Made by a program: the position numbers and the translations under genes | Origin: Gracilaria gracilis | Taxonomy: Eukaryota > Rhodophyta > Florideophyceae > Gracilariales > Gracilariaceae | Length of the DNA: 64,000 nt | Assembly: GCA_030374805.1 (NCBI GenBank) | Contig: JARGSG010000046.1 | Span: forward strand, 124,001-188,000 | Reading direction: 5' to 3' | Shown here: piece after piece, positions 12,002 to 22,382 of the stretch | Position numbering within the stretch: the stretch's first letter is position 1 | Layout: each line of letters starts with the position of its first letter | The notes under the pieces: generated by a model | Databases searched by the model: none | What the model was told of the DNA's origin: nothing | Seen by the model: only the letters and a program-made list of their open reading frames with translations

Positions 12002-13952
12002 TTTCAACCCTTGTGTATTTTTTGGCTGTTGCAAGTGTTGACGCAACTAGGTTTTTTCGTTTGCGCTTCATTTGGGAGGATAAGAGTAGTTGGGCAGTAG
12101 CGATTGATTGATGCAGGTCAGAGAGAGCTTCGCGAAGTTGGTCTTTGTTGTGGAAGAATGCGAAACAATTGACAGGAAAGCCTTGCTCGCATTCAGTACA
12201 AGAGTACATGGTATACTTTCCCCGTCCATTTGGTGCCGCCAGATTTCAGAGAGTGCAATGAACGCTCTTTCGGTCCTTCGTCTCGAGCAATATGTGTGCG
12301 TTCGCTTCTTTGGAGTTCGTTGCGGCAGGCAAAGGTATGGGATGGTTAGATGCATCATTTGGCGTGAGAGCAGCTCGTGTTTGCTTGTATTCTACGTGTT
12401 CTGTGACAAGTTGCTGTATTATTCTGTGCTTCATTGTCATGACATGGATTATTGCTCTCCTCAAGGGAGCAGAGGTTAATCGGAGTTGATTATAACGGTC
12501 TACTCCGTTCATGAACAAATTGTATGCCACAATCACTAACGGCTTGTAAAGTATTGTGCGACTCAACGCTTCATCTCCAGTCCATCGGGGCAAAGCAGCG
12601 AGCCCATGCACGCACCTGACAGCCTAATCGCCTGGCTTTTGGATCCGTGAATTTGGCGTTTCTGCCAAGTCGTCAGTATAAAACGTTACCACTGAACGGT
12701 CTTTGAAGATTATGAATCCAACCTTTTTTGCAACGGACAAAGTCGTCTCCGAAGCATTCGCTCTTTCGTACACTCGAACCAGACACCATTCCCCTCTTTT
12801 GGCGTGCTTGATACTCACGATCTCTGCCTTCAACGCGGGTGTGTTGATTCCGTCAATATTATTTAAGCGAACTGCTCAAAGTACTTTATACTCACCGTCA
12901 CTGAGGTGTTCCAAATGACGGGCCAGGTCGTGACGAGTATAGAAATTATCAGTTACAATCAGTTGACCTTTCTCCGAGGTTGGGTACAGTTTAGTTTGGT
13001 GCGCTACTTGTGTGCACCAGAGCACAGATGACGACGATTTCGCCACGAGACTACCATCGACTTTACGATCCACGGCTCCACGAAGATCTCGGAAGACATA
13101 TGTGTATCTCTCCACTGGACTATGACCAGTTTTGTTGCCTGACCCACTGTCCTTCAGGCTATGACGATACGCGTGCGACCATCCCACAACTGCGTAGAAC
13201 CTGATCCCAGACCTTACGGGCTTCGATTTCAAGTATGATCGCGCTCTAGTTCGCCCCTTTCTTTTAACAGTATTCTCGTCAAGTGTGTTCACTCCGACAG
13301 GCACTGCTAGAGTAGCACTATTTCGCAAATAGTGTTCCAACAACCGCAGACAGGGCCATAGTGGATCTCGCAGAGCCACATCGTCTTCATATAGAGAATA
13401 TATACATAGCACGGACCGGATACTCAGAAATGCGTCTCTCCCTATCACTTTCTTGAAGAAAGGTATGCGTAGTAGTTCATTATTAGAACAATACTCCTTC
13501 AATTTATTCAACTTGTGCACAGATGTTGCCAATTTGATACCCAAGTATGCTAGCAACTCATCCATTCGAATCTGATTTGTCCTCTTTTCGCGTCTTACCA
13601 GTTCTGCACTAGTCCAAATGCGAACACAGTTCAGGAAGGAACTGTTCGAGAACAAGGAGAACAAACCAAACTCCTTCTTGTGCGCATATGATCCTCGTGA
13701 CAGTGCGTCCTTTGACAAGTGCAACCGACTTTGTTCCCGCCACTTTGAGCAGTACCAGTTACTGGTGTAGAGTTCATGTTCTTCCGCTGCTCCTAGGGCC
13801 GTCACCTCAAACTCCTCAGCATCATCATTGTCAGAAAATGGCTTCTGAACGTCTTCGAAGTTACACTCCAAAGTGTTGGTGTCCGTTGTTGGTGCATCAG
13901 ATGGCGGTAGGATGTTAGGCTGGCCTGAATAGACTTGCATCACAAAGTGCAC
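11988..13952 (-). pseudogene. piggyBac transposase, broken by in-frame stops
   Basis: A classical piggyBac transposase read on the minus strand. The N-terminal half (13952-12876) holds MDELLAYLGIKLATSVHKL, the LDEN...KGRTRARSYLKSKP block with the first catalytic Asp (about residue 225), and IVTDNFYTRHDLARHL with the second Asp (about 335). The same frame continues at 12833-12624 and 12611-12246 (MNGVDRYNQ, carrying the third Asp position) and ends with the C-terminal cysteine ribbon near 12209-11988 (CTECEQGFPVNCFAFFHNK). In-frame stops at about 12876, 12624 and 12246 break the frame without shifting it, so this is a fairly young pseudogene. The listed 5' limit is the open frame; the first ATG is a few codons in. 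It is convergent with the P2X7-like ORF. Confidence 0.85.
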
Positions 13953-14373
13953 AATGGTGCGAACGAAAAAGCATGTGGGTTATCTCAATAGTAGGAGCAG
14001 GAAATCATGGATGTGCGACGCACGGAGTAGAAGGCGCATGATGAAGCGAATAGAGATTGAAGTGGTCGGTGAGTTTGGCGGAATTTGAGCAGGGAAATAC
14101 GGGAATCTCGCAACTTTCTAGTTTGTAACATGATCATGCCGTTTTCTGCATTGAATCAGGATGATCGTCTACTGATGGTAACTACGTATCGCCGAAGGAA
14201 GAAATGTAAAGTGTTATATAAAACTCATTAATGGAAATAAAGGAACATACTCTTCTACTTGATTCAATCATAGCTGGCTCTAATTAACAAAAACATTAAC
14301 GGGGAACATGTTTTTTATGACTATCAGAAAAAAGCATAAACACAATACAAGTATAAATAATAATAATGTAAAT

Positions 14374-15300
14374 CTACTTGTTTGATTTGAATATAGGACT
14401 TCCATAACGAAGAGAAAACTGTGTAATGTTGGCGACAGCAAAAAAGCACAGTGTGTGCAATGATATGTTGTGGCGAAATTTATCGCTTAACACTCTAAAT
14501 TGCTTGAGCCGTTTGTTCAACATTTCATGTCTGGCTCTTATAATTCCATGTTTCTTAGAATCAACCAAAGTGACATGTTGAGAACAAAGACACTTTTCAT
14601 CTTGATACCCATTTTCAGTGACAATCGTTTCGCCATCTGCAAGAATACCTCTCAACTTCAGACGGAATATCTTTAAATCGGGATGGGATCCGCATGGAAA
14701 CCCTCCATGAAGCCAAACAATTTCACGTGAGTCAATTCGAATTCCAACTTTGTATCTCAGCCCTGCTCCTTTGAATTTGAAGGAGTATTATTTCTTGCTG
14801 AACAGAGTAGGTTCGTATATTAAACAGTCAGTTCCATCGACCGATATATAGCAATTGTAAAATTTTGGACTCACTGCCCGTGAACTCCAAATTATCTTCA
14901 TTGCAGTCAGTAACAAGATTTTTTTAAAACACTTATATAGATACTTACCATTTTGAGGTCAGCAAGATGGTTTAAAAATTTCCAAGCCCATTTTCTAAAT
15001 GTCTTTTCGTCCACCTCGGTTAATGAAAGATTCAAAGACTCTGTATTATATTGCTTTAAAAACAGGAGAGCCCAAAGTAAATGCTTCGGGCACCCACCCG
15101 CGGTCTTTCTATAGGCTATTTTGTTCCAGATTTAGGAACAAACATTGGCGGAAACTCCAAATACAGAAATAAAACGGCGATTAAATACTTCGTCTCCGCG
15201 CCCTCTGGATCTGATTATTGGTTTCGAAGCGAGTCTGAACATGCTGTTGGTGGAATACTCTGTTCTTCTCATGATTGTCTTCTTCATGAGTGAAACAACA
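14374..15300 (-). pseudogene. Harbinger/IS5-like (DDE_Tnp_4-type) transposase, copy B, broken
   Basis: Minus-strand transposase in two exons. Exon 1 (about 15300-14949) encodes FGVSANVCS and LLWALLFLKQYNTESLNL, a helix-turn-helix-like N-terminus. A GT-AG intron lies at 14948-14896 (53 nt, donor GTAAGT). Exon 2 encodes SVDGTDCLIYEPTLF (first Asp), GIRIDSREIVWLHGGFPCG, TENGYQDEKCL (the usual second Asp appears as Glu) and RARHEMLNKRLKQFRVL (catalytic Glu block). The frame contains stops, for example before SFKFKGAGLRY, so it is inactive. The closest relative in the window is copy A at 17754-18559, which has the same intron position. A partner gene is transcribed divergently at 16325. Confidence 0.7.
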
Positions 15301-16242
15301 TTCTTTAGATGCCGATGAAGCAGTTGCGCAGTTAAGTAAAACTCTTTGACCCATGCCGTGAACGGCGATAGGCTGTAAAACTTAGGTCAACAGCATGTTT
15401 GATGTGTGTTGCCCAATTCAGTGGGCTAATTCAGAACTAAATTTCAGATTTGACGAGAGAATTTAAATAAATACGAAGAGTATGAACAGATTTTCTTACG
15501 TATTCAATTACATAATATTTCATGATGCGTTCAACCCATCAATGATATGTTCTGTGATATGTTTGTGATGATTTCTTTTGTACTTAAAGAGCTTTGATAA
15601 ATAGGCGACGAAGAAGTTGAGACTTTACGGTGTTGGCCAGACATATACACCGTTAGTATTGAGAGTTGTTTGAGACCTATGAGAATGTTTCGTTGATAGA
15701 ACTCTCATGCTCTCTAAAGCTGTAAGAATCTTTGATTGGAGACAAAAATATATTTTGAGACTTGGTCTCATCGCGAACTATCAATCGTTCACTAGAAGTA
15801 TTCTGAACATATAAACACTCCCTACCCAGGTGCGCACTGAGACCAATGTCTTCCACACTACATGTAAACCACGCAAAAAGCTCAGCTCTTCTAAAAACTA
15901 TTCGTCATGGCTACTTTAGCTTCGGTTCTACGTTTTCGTCGGTCCCCTATATAGCCTGGTCTTACTGCGCACCTTGATGTAAGTCCAAAACCTCTACTGC
16001 TGACGGAACCTAGTACCTCGGTTACTCAAGCACTATTTCTGGTACACTGTAACAAGTATATATCCTAAACTCACGTCGGACGTTGATTTTAGAGTATGCT
16101 TAGCTCAAGGGAACCTGCTACTCTTGATTGACTCATTATTTGTGTACGTAAAGCACAACGTCATCATTTCTATATTCTCGCGCTTTGATCTGATTCCTTT
16201 GTCATTGTAGTGAGTGGAAATGACTTCATTATCTGAAGTTCC

Positions 16243-16249
16243 TATAAAA
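16243..16249 (+). promoter_or_regulatory. TATA box of the copy-B partner ORF
   Basis: TATAAAA sits 76-82 bases upstream of the ATG at 16325. Copy A has the same arrangement (19508), which supports its being a real promoter element. Confidence 0.5.
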
Positions 16250-16324
16250 TGCTACCCTCTGTTGAAGAACTTTGAACACTTAGACAACGCACTTGTATCT
16301 GAATCCTCACCCATCAGCCCTAAT

Positions 16325-17110
16325 ATGCCTCCTAAAGCCAAGAAACGGCGTCTTTCATAGGACTCTGCTGCAGTGAAGTGACTGCGTCAGATGTTCAATG
16401 CCGGGGATATTACAGGTGACGGGACAGCTGCGGAAGTCAAAGCATTAGATTCTGTATTCAAGCCATTCAAGTTGTCAACGTTTCGATTGAAATATGGAAA
16501 ACTGAAGCAAGAACATTTGCAAACTACAGGTATGTCACTACTAACTTTTCGTTGTATAGAATGCCTATTTCTAACGGTGTACAACAGCTAATGGTTCATT
16601 TGTTCCAAGCGCACGATGTTCTGCAATTGATGAAGATAAAGAGGCGATGGATGCCAGTCCCAACTGCGATAATCACGAAGAGAGTTCTGGGGACGAACAG
16701 TCATTTCAACAATACTATGAGAAGAGATATTCATAACCCAGTACGAAATGGGTGCACCCAGAATAATGTATATGTGGATTTCCCGTATCTCCCGGTTCCG
16801 GAACGGTTATGAGTCATTTTGGACTGCGGTACATTACATCACAACAGCACGCAAGGAATAGGAGTAAGATATGGCGTGCAGATTATGCAGGAGGTTTGAG
16901 ATATGCGATTCAATTGGATAACAGATTGTGACATAATTACAAAGATTATTGGTTTGATTTCAAACCGATTCAATTCGCAGCCAATAACACAAACTTTTCT
17001 TATGTCTAGTGAGATAGACATCAGCAAATTCAACAAGTGGCCCGCTGGGAAGTGCGGGAAAAAGCGTAAAACAAGTTTCCGTACAAAGGACTACAACTTT
17101 TGACTCAATT
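16325..17110 (+). pseudogene. Harbinger-like element partner protein (ORF2), copy B, broken
   Basis: ATG at 16325 opens MPPKAKKRRLS, and the same frame, after two stops, encodes QMFNAGDITGDGTAAEVKAL and FKLSTFRLKYGKLKQEHL. This aligns with the first exon of the copy-A partner at 19582. A donor GTATGT follows at about 16532 and an acceptor CAACAG before 16590. The second exon encodes a Ser/Asp/Glu-rich stretch, then KWVHPE and PGSGTVMSHFGLRYI, corresponding to the middle of the copy-A protein. Harbinger elements commonly carry a second, DNA-binding protein gene, and this is the likely role. No Myb motif is visible. Stops in both exons make it a pseudogene. Confidence 0.5.
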
Positions 17111-17753
17111 TTCGAAACGAAGAAATATATCTATCTATAGTTTGTTAAGGAGTGGAGTGAACTTTTAGTCCCATAGTTTATCATACAGAGTAAAGTTAAT
17201 TTCCGTAACAGTATCTGGAACAGAATAGGAATGTTTCAGACAAATCAGTAGATCAGTCTGGATTCCAAATTTATACCTCCTTGCATAAAACATTGATGTG
17301 AGCGTAACAGTTACACAATTTTACCGTACCATTATATAAATTAAAATTGCACATGATTTAAAACTGTATATCTACATGTTACCAAACAGGAGTGAAGAGA
17401 ACAAAAAACTCTTGAAACGCAGAATCTACATGATGTAAATTACCCTATCCTAAACGAAAAGTTGGAGCAATAATAAAAGTCTTTGGAGCATAAAGAACGA
17501 TAACGTTACCAAGCGAGAAGTATAAAACAGAAATCGAAAGGCAAAGAGGTGTTTGAGAGACAGATAAGCACAAAGCAAATTTTAGTGATAGACATATTAT
17601 TGTTTATATAGAAAAGGGAGACGTTTCGTTCTTCAACATTACAGAAACGATTTGAGACACAGCGTGAAAACAATAGGAATGAAAAGCAACCTTGTGCCGA
17701 AACACCTGCCTTAGTACTTCAAAAGATTTCATGCGTTGATTGAGAGTTTCGTG

Positions 17754-18559
17754 TCAGGCCCGGATAATTGACTGAGTGATTCCCATTAAAAACAAATTAG
17801 CGGAAGGCGTTATACATTTAGCATCCGTGTATCTATCGTCCGTGATCACATACTCGTTTTCCAACAGACTCTGCTTCATACCTGATACGAATATTTTGTT
17901 GTCAAGGAACAATCCGCACTCAAACGGACCATGTGTCCAAACAGTTTCCCCGGATTTGATATAAACTCCAAGTTCATAACGAATTGCAGATGCCTTTAGT
18001 TTATGGGAGAACCATTTTGTATCAAATGGCGACGGCTCATTAATTTGACAATCCGTTGCATCCACAGATACCAATATTCATGGTTCACCTACAAAGTTGG
18101 AATCAAATCGTTCGTCCCAATTTTATCTATGAAATTGTTAGTACGCCCCAACTCCCAAAGACGTATTTCATTATTACTTACTTCGCAGAGGTTCGCCAAT
18201 ATTTTCACGCTTCTCTTTATCCAAAGACGAATTGTCTTTTCGTCTTTTTGAATAAGTGCGCTTAATGTGTGCTCCGAAACATATAGTTTCAGAAACATGA
18301 GTTTCCAGAGCAAATAATGAGGACTGTAGCTAAAAGACAGATGCAGAAGAGAAATTTTTTCCCAAAGAATAGAACATGTATCAGCGCTAACTCCAAACAT
18401 AGACCTAAACTTTCTCAACGTCGAAAGCGTAGAAATTCCCGGAGCATTTCGAATGTAGGACATGCCATGATATTCAAACGTTGAAGGCGGTATGTGGCGC
18501 AACATGTCCAAAATGCTGCGCTGTTCACGGAGAACGACTAATGAGGAGGTGAATTGCAT
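17754..18559 (-). pseudogene. Harbinger/IS5-like transposase, copy A, broken
   Basis: ATG at 18559 starts MQFTSSLVVLREQRS, followed by FGVSADTCSILWEKI, LLWKLMFLKLYVSEHTL and DEKTIRLWIKRSVKIL, an N-terminal helical DNA-binding region. A GT-AG intron with donor GTAAGT probably spans 18181-18127 (55 nt), at the same place as in copy B. Exon 2 encodes SVDATDCQINEPSPFDTKW (first Asp), YELGVYIKSGETVWTHGPF and TDDRYTDAKC (second Asp). The C-terminal Glu block seen in copy B is missing or lost here. A stop and a frameshift near the start of exon 2 inactivate it. TATATAA at about 18585-18593 lies only some 30 bases upstream of the ATG. Confidence 0.7.
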
Positions 18560-19507
18560 GTAACAATACCACGGTCTTCGTACTACTTATATACACTTTA
18601 GGATGTCTCCGCCCACGTTCGGGCAACCACAGATTCACAAATTTTTGTGTCCAAGCCCTAAACGTCCAGTACATGGCCCGTTTCGAATTTGCTCTTGTAA
18701 GCTCTGTAGTGATAGGTGCTTCCAGAGTAACCAACAATAGTCATGTGCGTCTGACATTGGGGTTTCAATCTACCTTCCACACGTCTCGAGCCTTTAACAA
18801 GGAGTTAAAACACTACATATCACCAACTCGTCTATACCCGTCTAGATATATCACATTGTATCGCCAATGTATTATGCCATAAACTTTGTGGTCCTGCATA
18901 AGAACAACGTTTTCTTTTAATTATTGTAGTCTGTATGACTCGCGTAATGAAAGTATGGTCAAGATATATGAACTCGAGTCTCCATATAAAAGTTTATGGC
19001 AGTTACTTTTGCAGTTTTTCTGCGAATCCAGCGTTTTTATGCTTCAGTATTATGGCATAAACTTTTTCGCCAAAGACTGATTTTATACGAACGTTTATGT
19101 ACGCATTTCGTACTATAAAAGGAACTTCATAACGTTAACTTTGCTGCATCAGATGGTCGGACGAAAGTTTTTATGCTTGAAAAAGATTTGTCTCCAGCAA
19201 TCTATCGTCATGGTATATCTTTATTCATTTCGAGACATGTTTCTATGCAATGTATCTAATTGTAAGAATTGGAATAGGCCGTATTCGTTGTATGTTTTAA
19301 TTTGAGAAGGCTTACAGAGGATTTGTTCGCCGTATGTTTGAAAATGAGGGACATATCCAAGGATCCTCTTGTCAGTATATGAACGTGCGTGGGTGTGGTG
19401 TTCCGGACACAAATTACACCCCATAAAAAAAGGAGAGAGAACCAAGGAACAGAAACATACACGCAAGTGGAGTGGAAAAATGTGAACAATTTCAAGGCTT
19501 TGTTCTG

Positions 19508-19514
19508 TATAAAT
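19508..19514 (+). promoter_or_regulatory. TATA box of the copy-A partner ORF
   Basis: TATAAAT lies 68-74 bases upstream of the ATG at 19582, matching the spacing in copy B and in several host genes of the window. Confidence 0.5.
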
Positions 19515-19581
19515 TCAACTCGGGAACAAGGTAGACGTCGTCTGTAGCTTTCCCATTCCAAGCCGACAAGTTACAACCGCA

Positions 19582-20432
19582 ATGCCTCGACTCACTAAGC
19601 ACTCAGATGCTATCAAGCTCTTAAAACAGAAGTTCGAAAGCGGTGCAGTAACAGGACAAGAGCCCCCGAAACAGGTTTGGCAGTCAGAGCGCCTCTTTCA
19701 ACAATAAAAGCTCAACTCATTTCGCGCGCAATACTATATTCTTCGGAAGCATTATGAGAACCTTGAAAGTATGTCTACTACGCACTATGCATTCAAACGT
19801 AAACAGTTTCTGACATTTTTATAGAGGAATCCCATGAAAACACAAACCGGAGATGTTCTAACAACCAAAATGATCGGTCTGAAGTGGTGAACGACGCTGA
19901 TTCCGCCGATGATGATGAAGAGATTCATGGTCAACGAGAAGCTCTAGAGATTACTCTACGACCTAATGAATTCAAGCCATTGTACCTGTTGTCCGAATGG
20001 ATAGAACCATCTACAACACGTCAAATGTTGTCATGTGCCATAGTTCTGCCTTCAGGAGTTGGACAAGGTAACTTTGCAGTGCATGTAGTTGAAGGAGGAG
20101 AAGTATTAGAGCTAAGAGTATATTGGCCTCGACCACTAATGGATATAAGGTTCCTCCACAAAACATGGTTGGACTCGTTACGCCTCAAAGCGGACCATCC
20201 CAAATTTGATGGATTCACTAGCTCATTGAAATGTTTTCGTGAAAGAAGCACAGATAAAATATTTTCAACTGCTCGAATTTTACTACCGTTTCCAGTGCAG
20301 TCAAAAGTGTTGCAATCCACTAATTTTGGATGGATCGGTGATGACTCGAAAATGGTGTATGTGGACATGGAACAGGCTTTAATTGACGAGTATTCGAAGG
20401 TTAACAATATGGAACAGTTTGTTGTGGCTTAG
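19582..20432 (+). pseudogene. Harbinger-like element partner protein (ORF2), copy A, one stop
   Basis: Two-exon gene divergent from the copy-A transposase. Exon 1 (19582-19768) encodes MPRLTKHSDAIKLLKQKF and LNSFRAQYYILRKHYENL. The intron 19769-19824 (56 nt) has donor GTATGT and acceptor TTATAG, and the phases fit. Exon 2 (19825-20432) encodes an acidic linker (DADSADDDEE) and a globular region with KPLYLLSEWIEPSTTRQM, LPSGVGQGNF and RVYWPRPLMDIRF, ending at TAG 20430-20432. One TAA at 19705-19707 interrupts exon 1; otherwise the gene is open. I do not recognise the fold. Its conservation between copies A and B, always divergent from the transposase, argues that it is an element-encoded accessory, probably for DNA binding or transport. 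Confidence 0.6.
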
Positions 20433-20439
20433 ATAATTC

Positions 20440-21660
20440 TTTCCTCTTTACTGCGTTATTTGACTTGATAGAGCCTATTTGATACTAATTGTTTGTCATG
20501 AAATCTATATTCTTGTGAGGGATGGTTGCTGGATTTCTGTTCCAGTTTACATATGAAGCCTTGGAAGAAATTATTTTGGTTTAGAAAGGCAAGAACAGGA
20601 AGGTATCTTTCAGACTTTCTGCCGCAATTGTAGAACATCTTGGTTTTACTTTGACAGCTTAGTGTACATTTTTCTCCAAAATTTATCTAGGTTTATTTGC
20701 AAGAACGAAGTGCACTTCAGAGAATATAACGTTTTCTATATATAAGGGATTGTTTCAAAAACGAATCAAAGCTCTTCTACATTGATCTTCTGAGCTTTAT
20801 GAAAACATATAAAATCATATATGTAGATTAGCATCAATTGAACATTTTTTAGATTAACCACAGTTACTCTTCGAAGCAAGCAAATGCGCCCTCTTTGTGT
20901 TCACGGTAACGCGTATTATGCAAAAATTCTCTGCTTTTTAGTTCACTCTACCTTTTAACGCTTGTCAGGCGGACCCGGAATAGGTACATATTTCCCGAAA
21001 ACCACACTTTTCTAGCAAGCTTAACTTTGCACTTATTACATATAGGAGAATAAAAGAACATGCATTGAGATGGTCCTCTTCCCTTCTTCCAATTGCAGTA
21101 TAAAGTAAACAAAACAGAAGCTGACATCCCCAGATATGCAATGCACACTTGAAGTCCCCAAAATAGAGCAGCGAGTATTTGACAAGCCGGAATTGTGTTC
21201 AATTTTTTGGAAGCAGACTGCAATACGCTATGGCACTAAACATATTCCAACTGGAATGTACCCTGTTCCAACTGGAATTTGCCCTATTCCAAATGAAAAC
21301 GAACACTTCATGGTTGAAAAACCATCCCCAGTCTATACGAAGAATGTATACTTGTGCTAGAAAATGTTTGTCGTCTTTAGCGCAAGACCTCCAGGATGTC
21401 AGAACGAATAGTCTAGAATTTTGCACTTCTACTTGATGTAGGTAAAGCACCTGATTGATGTGAACCCATCTAAGAAACACAAAAATGAAACATAGTTCTA
21501 CACGTTTTCATTGAAAATGTTTCTGCAAAACTGATGGTTTTACTTCTTTATGGTTCTGCGTGGCCTTAATTGCATATGGTACGGCTTTTTTACATATTCT
21601 CGAGCCTTTTGCTCACTGTGCAATATGTTTAGAACAGTACTTGCCGGACGTTTGTTTTGG
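20440..21660. other. Stretch with no recognised gene; short tandem repeat at 21246-21300
   Basis: No coding domain was seen. Around 21246-21300 a 21-base unit containing TTCCAACTGGAAT is repeated about two and a half times. It reads as a Pro-Thr-Gly repeat but sits in no larger protein. Confidence 0.4.
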
Positions 21661-21668
21661 TTTGCACT

Positions 21669-22382
21669 CTATGTGTCGTCAACCGGTTGTATTTCAGATG
21701 CCGAAAGCCTTTGACCTTTTTTCTGCAACACTGTCTTCCCTTTTGTGTTACAACAGTTATTTTGGGTTCGGCGTTTCACAAATATCTTCCGTTCAAGCCT
21801 TTTGGAGGAATGAAAGTATTCAAAGCAAGTCTCGGAAGCTTTCTTCACAGACCCATCCGATGTTCTGATATACTTCAATGATGTACAGAGCGGTGCTCCG
21901 TAACAAATTGTGCACACGGTTTTAGGCCTTCCTCTTGCTCGATTGGGCACTTCTTTCATTTGTGGACTACCAGCCGGGACACAAATCCAACAAGACTTAC
22001 CGTTTGTCTTGGAACCTGACTTGGAAGCAAATACGGCTGGTACATGTTCTCCAGAGCTGCGTATCTTCCATCCATTTTCGGTGTTGAATAAATCTAAGGC
22101 AGTAAGCCGAGTTGGAGGTTTTTGAAAATGAAGAGCAGAAGAAATAGGCCCAATATATGTATCGTCTGAGACCAGTTTTGCTGTTACTTTTGAGATAGAA
22201 GATCTCCTGTTCAATGTCAGTGGAGGCTTTGGTAGTCCATATCTGTTCAGTATCTGTTTCACGAATGATTTCATACGAATTCCTCTTGACATAAGGCGCC
22301 GGATCTTGAAAAACCCTGCTCTGGATAATGCGCTGTGAAGCGCATTTGAATTTTTGTTGCATAGCTTGGACATAGTATTCAA
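21669..22382 (-). CDS. piggyBac-type C-terminal zinc-ribbon ORF
   Basis: A 237-codon minus-strand frame directly downstream of the 1111-codon ORF and in a different phase (start 22382; upstream stop 22379-22381). Basic N-terminal half (RRLMSRGIRMKSFVKQIL). The C-terminal part carries KSCWICVPAG, TVCTICYGAPLC and CFEYFHSSK, i.e. C..C...C..C....C...CF..YH, the zinc ribbon that ends piggyBac transposases. It may be the last exon of the upstream gene, joined by splicing I cannot place confidently, a +1-shifted tail of a broken gene, or a separate small protein. A decayed relative lies at 27204-27539. Confidence 0.6.
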   Translation of the reverse strand: MNTMSKLCNKNSNALHSALSRAGFFKIRRLMSRGIRMKSFVKQILNRYGLPKPPLTLNRRSSISKVTAKLVSDDTYIGPISSALHFQKPPTRLTALDLFNTENGWKIRSSGEHVPAVFASKSGSKTNGKSCWICVPAGSPQMKEVPNRARGRPKTVCTICYGAPLCTSLKYIRTSDGSVKKASETCFEYFHSSKRLERKIFVKRRTQNNCCNTKGKTVLQKKGQRLSASEIQPVDDT

